Positions 59,360 to 64,000 of a stretch of DNA of 64,000 nt are shown one piece after another (within the stretch, counting starts at the first letter, position 1; the number at the start of each line of letters is the position of its first letter). A program made the position numbers and the translations under genes. Origin of the DNA: Schistocephalus solidus (Eukaryota; Platyhelminthes; Cestoda; Diphyllobothriidea; Diphyllobothriidae); the NCBI GenBank assembly GCA_017591395.1, contig WEDG01000724.1:62001-126000 (forward strand), in the 5' to 3' direction. The notes below the pieces were generated by a model, which worked only from the letters and a program-made list of their open reading frames with translations, did no database searches and was not told where the DNA came from.

Positions 59360-60190
59360 GTGCCATCCTATCCCCCTCACCTCTTCTCTCTTCATGCTGA
59401 CCATTTGAGATCACCAAACGACTGTCTGCATATAAAATATGCCGATGATATGGTTGTTGGTCATCCTCTTAAAAATCAGACACATCTCCAATCTCTGAAG
59501 GATGGCCTGGACCATGCCTCAGCTTCGTCGTCAGATAATGGTCTTCAAGTCAACCATGAGAAATCGGTCCAACGTGTCTTTCACCTGCGACCTCCCCCCC
59601 CCCCTAGTTCTGAATCCTCAGTCGTCCTTCCCAACGAGGTATCCTCGTTCCGGTACCTTGGCGTTACTCTGACAGCCCATCTTTCTTTCTCCCTACATCT
59701 TGATACTCCTTTTACAAAAATACGTAAACTTATATCCACCGTTTACGTTCCTATCACACACTTCAAGCCCTTAGCTGGCGATTTTTAGAGGCATATATTC
59801 TTCCCCTCAGCCTTTATTGTTCTCGCATGATTTTATCAGTTTTGCTTAAAAAGAATTTGTTGATTTTAAAACGTATCCTCCGAACGCTCTATTCTGCTGC
59901 TGCTGCTGTTTCTTATACTGTTTTAGTGGATTTGATAGCAAAACGGTACTTCACAAAAGTCAAACAATTTTCTGGGCAACTTCTTAATGATGTTACGCAT
60001 CCCTTCCACTCTGAGTTGATTGTCATGAAGTCTTCCCATCCAATGCACAGAGGCTTCCGTCATATGGCTTGCATATCGGCATATCATCGCTCTGTTTTGC
60101 CATTTCTAGCCCGCTACCTTAAGTGCGAAGAGACTGAAATACAGAAGCCAAGATTTGAACCTTCGACGCCCACTAGATGTTCATTTTGAC
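59360..60190 (+). mobile_element. LINE reverse-transcriptase C-terminal fragment
   Basis: Two consecutive open pieces (59360-59788 and 59827-60189) read as the second half of a LINE ORF2. IKYADDMVVGH carries the catalytic Asp pair, then NGLQVNHEKSV, then FRYLGVTLTAHLSFSLHLD. After a stop come the helical C-terminal segment LKRILRTLYSAAAAVSYTVL and HPMHRGFRHMACISAYHRSV. It looks different from the 19.7-kb element (YADD rather than FADD box; different context), so a second LINE family is present. The 5' half is missing. Confidence 0.8.
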
Positions 60191-60349
60191 TCTTGGATTC
60201 TTGCATAGTAGGCTAACCTATTCTATTATCTTAGTGAATAGAGCCATTCCCTTTTTTGCTGAAAATTTTGAATGATACTTATAAATAAATACTTAATAAA
60301 TATTTAAATGATAATAATACTTAAATAAATAAATAAATACTTGAATAAA

Positions 60350-60353
60350 GCGT

Positions 60354-60437
<84 letters not shown>

Positions 60438-60485
60438 GTTATGCTCTCAATCTGGTGTGAGTTACAGTTTTACGGACTCATCGTT
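60350..60485 (+). repeat. (CT)n with conserved 47-nt flank
   Basis: A CT run of about 80 nt is followed at 60435-60481 by the 47-nt flank shared with 51256-51302. It is preceded by aaagcgtatcc, also seen before the CT run at 16029. Confidence 0.85.
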
Positions 60486-61094
60486 ACTGTTTGGTTTGAG
60501 GTTTTTTTGGGTCTAGGTGACATCTGGGGTTGTTACTGGCGTAGCAGTCAAGTCTGACTCTTTTTGACTAAATATTAGTGTTGCATCAGCATATCGATTG
60601 CTGTAACACGGTAAAAGTGTAGTGCGTTCGCGGAATGCAGTAGATTCATTGAATGGATAGAATGTAATTAATGACTGGCGGATGGAGGGAATAATTGGAT
60701 GAAGGGGTGGAATGGATGAACGAGAGTTTCAAGTAGAACCTCTCACCGAAGTGCTACTGAACGTAGGAGAAATTTACGTCACCGAAGAGGGTCTGCATGC
60801 AGATGCCCTGTTTGTACCATAAATAAAAATAAAGGCCAACCAAAGTCACTAACTCATGAGTTAAGCCTCCGAAAAGAGCTTGAACCAATAACATGCGATT
60901 TTTTATACTTCCAAATACTTGCTATTACCTACACTGTATAGTTAGAGCTAGGAAATGTTCTTTTTTGTCATTTGAGGCGTTCGAGGAAGTGCGACTATTT
61001 GGGTAGCTCTTCTGTGAGAATAGTTAACTTGCCACCTCCGCCCCCGAAAGTACAGGGGAATGGGAACGTCCTATATCTGCCACTATGCAAAACT

Positions 61095-61175
61095 TCAACC
61101 GTAACCCTAACCTTAACTCTAGCCCTAATCTTAACCCTAACCTTCCCTTAGCCCTAACTCTAACCATAACCCTGG
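61095..61175 (-). repeat. Degenerate CCCTAA array (interstitial telomere-like)
   Basis: About 80 nt of words such as aaccctaacc, ctagccctaa and aaccataaccctgg follow a TTAGGG-type period with many substitutions. Similar scattered words (aaccctaaca, cccctaacc) recur at about 61570-61760. Confidence 0.75.
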
Positions 61176-61379
61176 TCCCCTCTGGCATTTGATAGAACAT
61201 CATCCTTATTACGAGGCATCCCTATTTCCCTGTCCTGCCGGGAGATTAGACCATATCAACGATCCCTGTCGGATAGTTTTTCTATCTGGGGCAGAACAGA
61301 TACCCAGAGACTTTCAGTGGATGTAAAAATGACCGAAATACTTTATTTTTGAGGAGTAGCGCCTCGTCAGTTTTTGACC

Positions 61380-62175
61380 TGGTCCAGTGACTTGGCGTAG
61401 TGACGGTGACTTGCACATGAATTACATTATAGTGACCGTAGACTTGGGTAAGGGTACTTTGTATGGCCGCCTAAACAGAACACGGGTATAGGAACGCCCC
61501 ACCCACTTAAAATATGTAGCCTTGGGGTAAATTTCAGGAAGGGTAAATATTCTCACGACTTAACGCTACCACGAACCCTAACATGAAAATAAATGGTAAC
61601 TACACTCTTAGCCTTCCTACAAACCTACAGTTAACGCGAATTCAAATTTTAGCCCTGAACATGGTCCCGACCCCAACCCGGACTCTGACCTTCCCCTAAC
61701 CTGAAGCATAACCCAAAACTTACCCCTAACCCTCATCTTAGTCCTAAACCTGATTTTCCAGAAAAAAATTCACTCTTATTGATGGTGGTTCCTCTTCTCA
61801 TGTCCTGTTTAGGCAGCCATACAAGGCATCTTTACCTAAACTTGCGCTGTCTCTACCTCCCTCCCTCTCACTCTCCCTCACCATAGCTTGGTATCACTAC
61901 AAAGTCAAGAAAACCGGAGGCGAGAGAGGGCGCAAGTGGTTGGCACGACCGAAGCCGCCCCTAAGTGTACCGCAACACCTGCCGTGGATCCCAACTGAGT
62001 GGGAGTGCCATAGAAGCCTAACCCACAGCCACTTCACACAAACACGCACACTGGGCTGACCGCATGGTCCAGGTTATCCCGTCAGTTGACAACCTTCCAA
62101 GCCACAGTTTTTATCTCACTGTGATAGCTTCAAGTGCATCAGATTACTTATAGTGTAGGACTGATACACAGTTCC
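61380..62175 (-). repeat. Composite module B+C repeat, minus strand, with insertion
   Basis: A short B-like piece near 61390-61460 (gtagtgacggtgacttgcac) is separated by about 400 nt from the main copy at 61855-62175 (caagaaaaccggaggcgaga; cagttgacaaccttccaagc). The intervening stretch contains degenerate CCCTAA-like words. Confidence 0.6.
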
Positions 62176-63284
62176 CTTCAAGCTGTGGCAGGGGGGGGGG
62201 TCTTTGCAGGTAGTCTATGCATATTAGGACCTCGGCGGATTCCCCAGTTATTTTGCCGGATGTCACAGCTTCCTTAAATGTATCGCCCCTTGGCGCCGAA
62301 GTTACAAAAGTACATGAGCTTCCTTTATCGCTTGGCAGGTTAAATAAACTGACGTGCCGCATCAATCAATCAATCAGTTGCATGGCCTGATTGTCAGTTT
62401 TCGACCCACGACGGAGCTGACTGGTGGTCAGTTTCTACGGCGCCTGCCACTCGAAGAAGCCCATAAAGGGCAGCATCAGTTAATGTCGTTCGGATTCAAA
62501 ATCCGTAGCCTGGAAGACCACTTTGGCAGGCTTCAAAGAGAATTCAGGAGATCACTTCAAATGCATGTATGTTGAAAGTAAAGAATAAATAGAACCAGAA
62601 AACGTTTCCAGCGAGGGAGGCCAGTCGCGCTTCGTGCCGAATGTCCGAACTCTCGGTCACGGCGGCCACACCTCACCGCCATGCAAAGTAGTCGATAACC
62701 CTGTCCTGCCGACTAGCTCTGCGAGTCGGGGGTATCGAGGCCTTTATCAGAAGAAGGTTTATAAGCTGGCCTGGTAGACGTCAGACATTTGGCCGAACCG
62801 GTACTTTGTAGTCTTAGCACCGACTGGCAGACTAACAGCCCACCAGAGTTGGTCATTGAGGAGGGGGCGAATCGCTGATGATATTGATGCATACGGATCC
62901 CCGAAGAGGCAGATGCAGGGCCATCAATCGTTCGTTTATGCCCTGGGGCAAACAGGGCGGTTGTCCCCCACGATGTCGCTCCGGATTACAAATGCAATGT
63001 CTTTTGGCGGCCGCTCCACCAGAAGTTTTTAGCCGGCACCCACCTCCTTCAGCGAACAGCGATGCCCACCTTGTAGCGCGCCTGTTCTCGAGCGACTAGC
63101 ACCCTCTTTTTTCCAGCTCGCTGCTTCTTGTATTGTCCGAACATTCCAGAGTGAGCGGACTCAGTCTAGCAGTCCATGGAATGGAGCAGGGTCGATTGGG
63201 ACAGAGGCTGCTTTTTGTCTGATTATTTCGACTGTGGGTTTTTAATCTGTCAGTCAAGGTCAGTGTGTATATGACGTTGTCTCC

Positions 63285-63470
63285 ACATTTTATGGCGCCT
63301 TTTTTTGCCCCTTCACCCCTGAGGCGGCAAGCAGCCCTGTCCTCAACTAAGGCTGTTCAGATATCCCAGGCGGCTGCCAAACTCTACTATGGGTCACGGC
63401 TATAATTAACGGAGGAGTGACTCGAGTTAGCCTGGACCACCTAGGGTATTGTATGTCACCTTCCCCGTAG
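63285..63470 (-). mobile_element. Fragment of the 19.7-kb LINE family's 5' leader, minus strand
   Basis: The reverse complement of this stretch lines up with the leader at about 19885-20060: shared words include aactcg, cgtgacccatagt, ggcagccg, ctgggat and gctgcttgcc-type pieces. It shows that this LINE family has at least two insertions in 64 kb. Confidence 0.7.
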
Positions 63471-63774
63471 GACTATTTGAATTTGGGGAGGAGCAGGAGG
63501 AGGAGGAGCATGGCTGGGACGCGAAGGAGAGCATAACACCGCATACCCGCATCTGGTTTGGCCTGCCGGTTGCGGCGGTTACCTGGTTGTGATCGCTAGA
63601 CAGATCCTAGCTTCGGGGAGCCACAGGTGAGAGCTGAATGCAGTTACGGGGTGTCGGTCGTAGTCAGCACGTGCAGGAGGCCAATGCTGCGAGCTTCTAC
63701 GATCTTCACCGTGGACCCCTAACTGGACCTCCCCACACTCTACTTCCGCGAAAGCAGATAAGGAGGTACGGAAA

Positions 63775-63885
63775 AAGGCATGATATATCGGGATGGACAT
63801 TTCTGGCTTATAAGCCATCGTCAGCCGACCGTACCCAACTCACGGTTTTGCGTACCTCGAGTTTGAACCCGGGTTGTTTTCATTG
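63775..63885 (-). mobile_element. Family-A SINE tail and B box, minus strand
   Basis: The reverse complement shows the B-box region (ggttcaaactcgagg), then gggtacggtcggctgacgat and ggcttataagccagaaatg. It is truncated near the window end. Confidence 0.65.
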
Positions 63886-64000
63886 AGCTTTGATCATAGA
63901 AAGACGCATTAATCTCGTTCCATTAGAAGTATCCAACATATAGTGCGGAAAGCTCTAACACAAGGGCAAAATCGGGGTTGGTTCAAAAGTATTCGGGATG

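Overview
The window is eukaryotic. It shows spliced coding exons with canonical GT..AG borders, very long introns, retroposon families, long microsatellites and no operon-like packing. The best guess is a parasitic flatworm, most likely a tapeworm of the Schistocephalus/Spirometra/Dibothriocephalus kind. That guess rests on the style of the APE-type LINE, the tRNA-derived SINE, the TTAGGG-like tracts and the bloated introns, and it is an inference.

The one confidently identified host gene is a MEIS/homothorax-class TALE homeobox gene on the minus strand. Five exons can be placed: 27290-26635, 24861-24660, 15313-15260, 12576-12526 and 9018-8125. Their phases fit exactly and they encode 619 codons without a stop. 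They cover the N-terminal region, the whole MEIS (PBC-interaction) domain and a long Ser/Gly/His/Gln-rich linker. Two exons are tiny (54 and 51 nt) and sit at intron positions also known from vertebrate MEIS genes. I could not find the homeodomain exons, so they should lie beyond position 1. No exon upstream of 27290 was recognised either.

Region by region: 1-8124 is the intron after the last visible exon and holds a decayed mariner transposon with a nested MITE-like insert. The introns at 9-27 kb hold tRNA-derived SINEs (called family A here), a second composite repeat (modules B and C), a broken LINE at 19.7-22.7 kb, and a 299-nt pure-purine tract. From 27.3 to 64 kb is 5' flanking or 5' intron sequence. 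It holds a 566-nt GAT-type triplet array, more A/B/C repeats, three retroelement relics (LINE at 35.4 and 59.4 kb, Penelope-like at 48 kb), a near-perfect inverted SINE pair at 55.3-55.95 kb and a tandem tRNA-like pair at 56.7 kb. Two GC/CpG-rich blocks (40.4-42.9 and 53.2-54.3 kb, the latter with a CCAAT-box cluster) are candidate promoters.

Most other open frames are shadows of repeats. A few unidentified ORFs are listed at low confidence. I saw no CRISPR, rRNA gene, integron or new multi-gene system. The value of the window is the gene structure of the MEIS locus and the repeat architecture around it.
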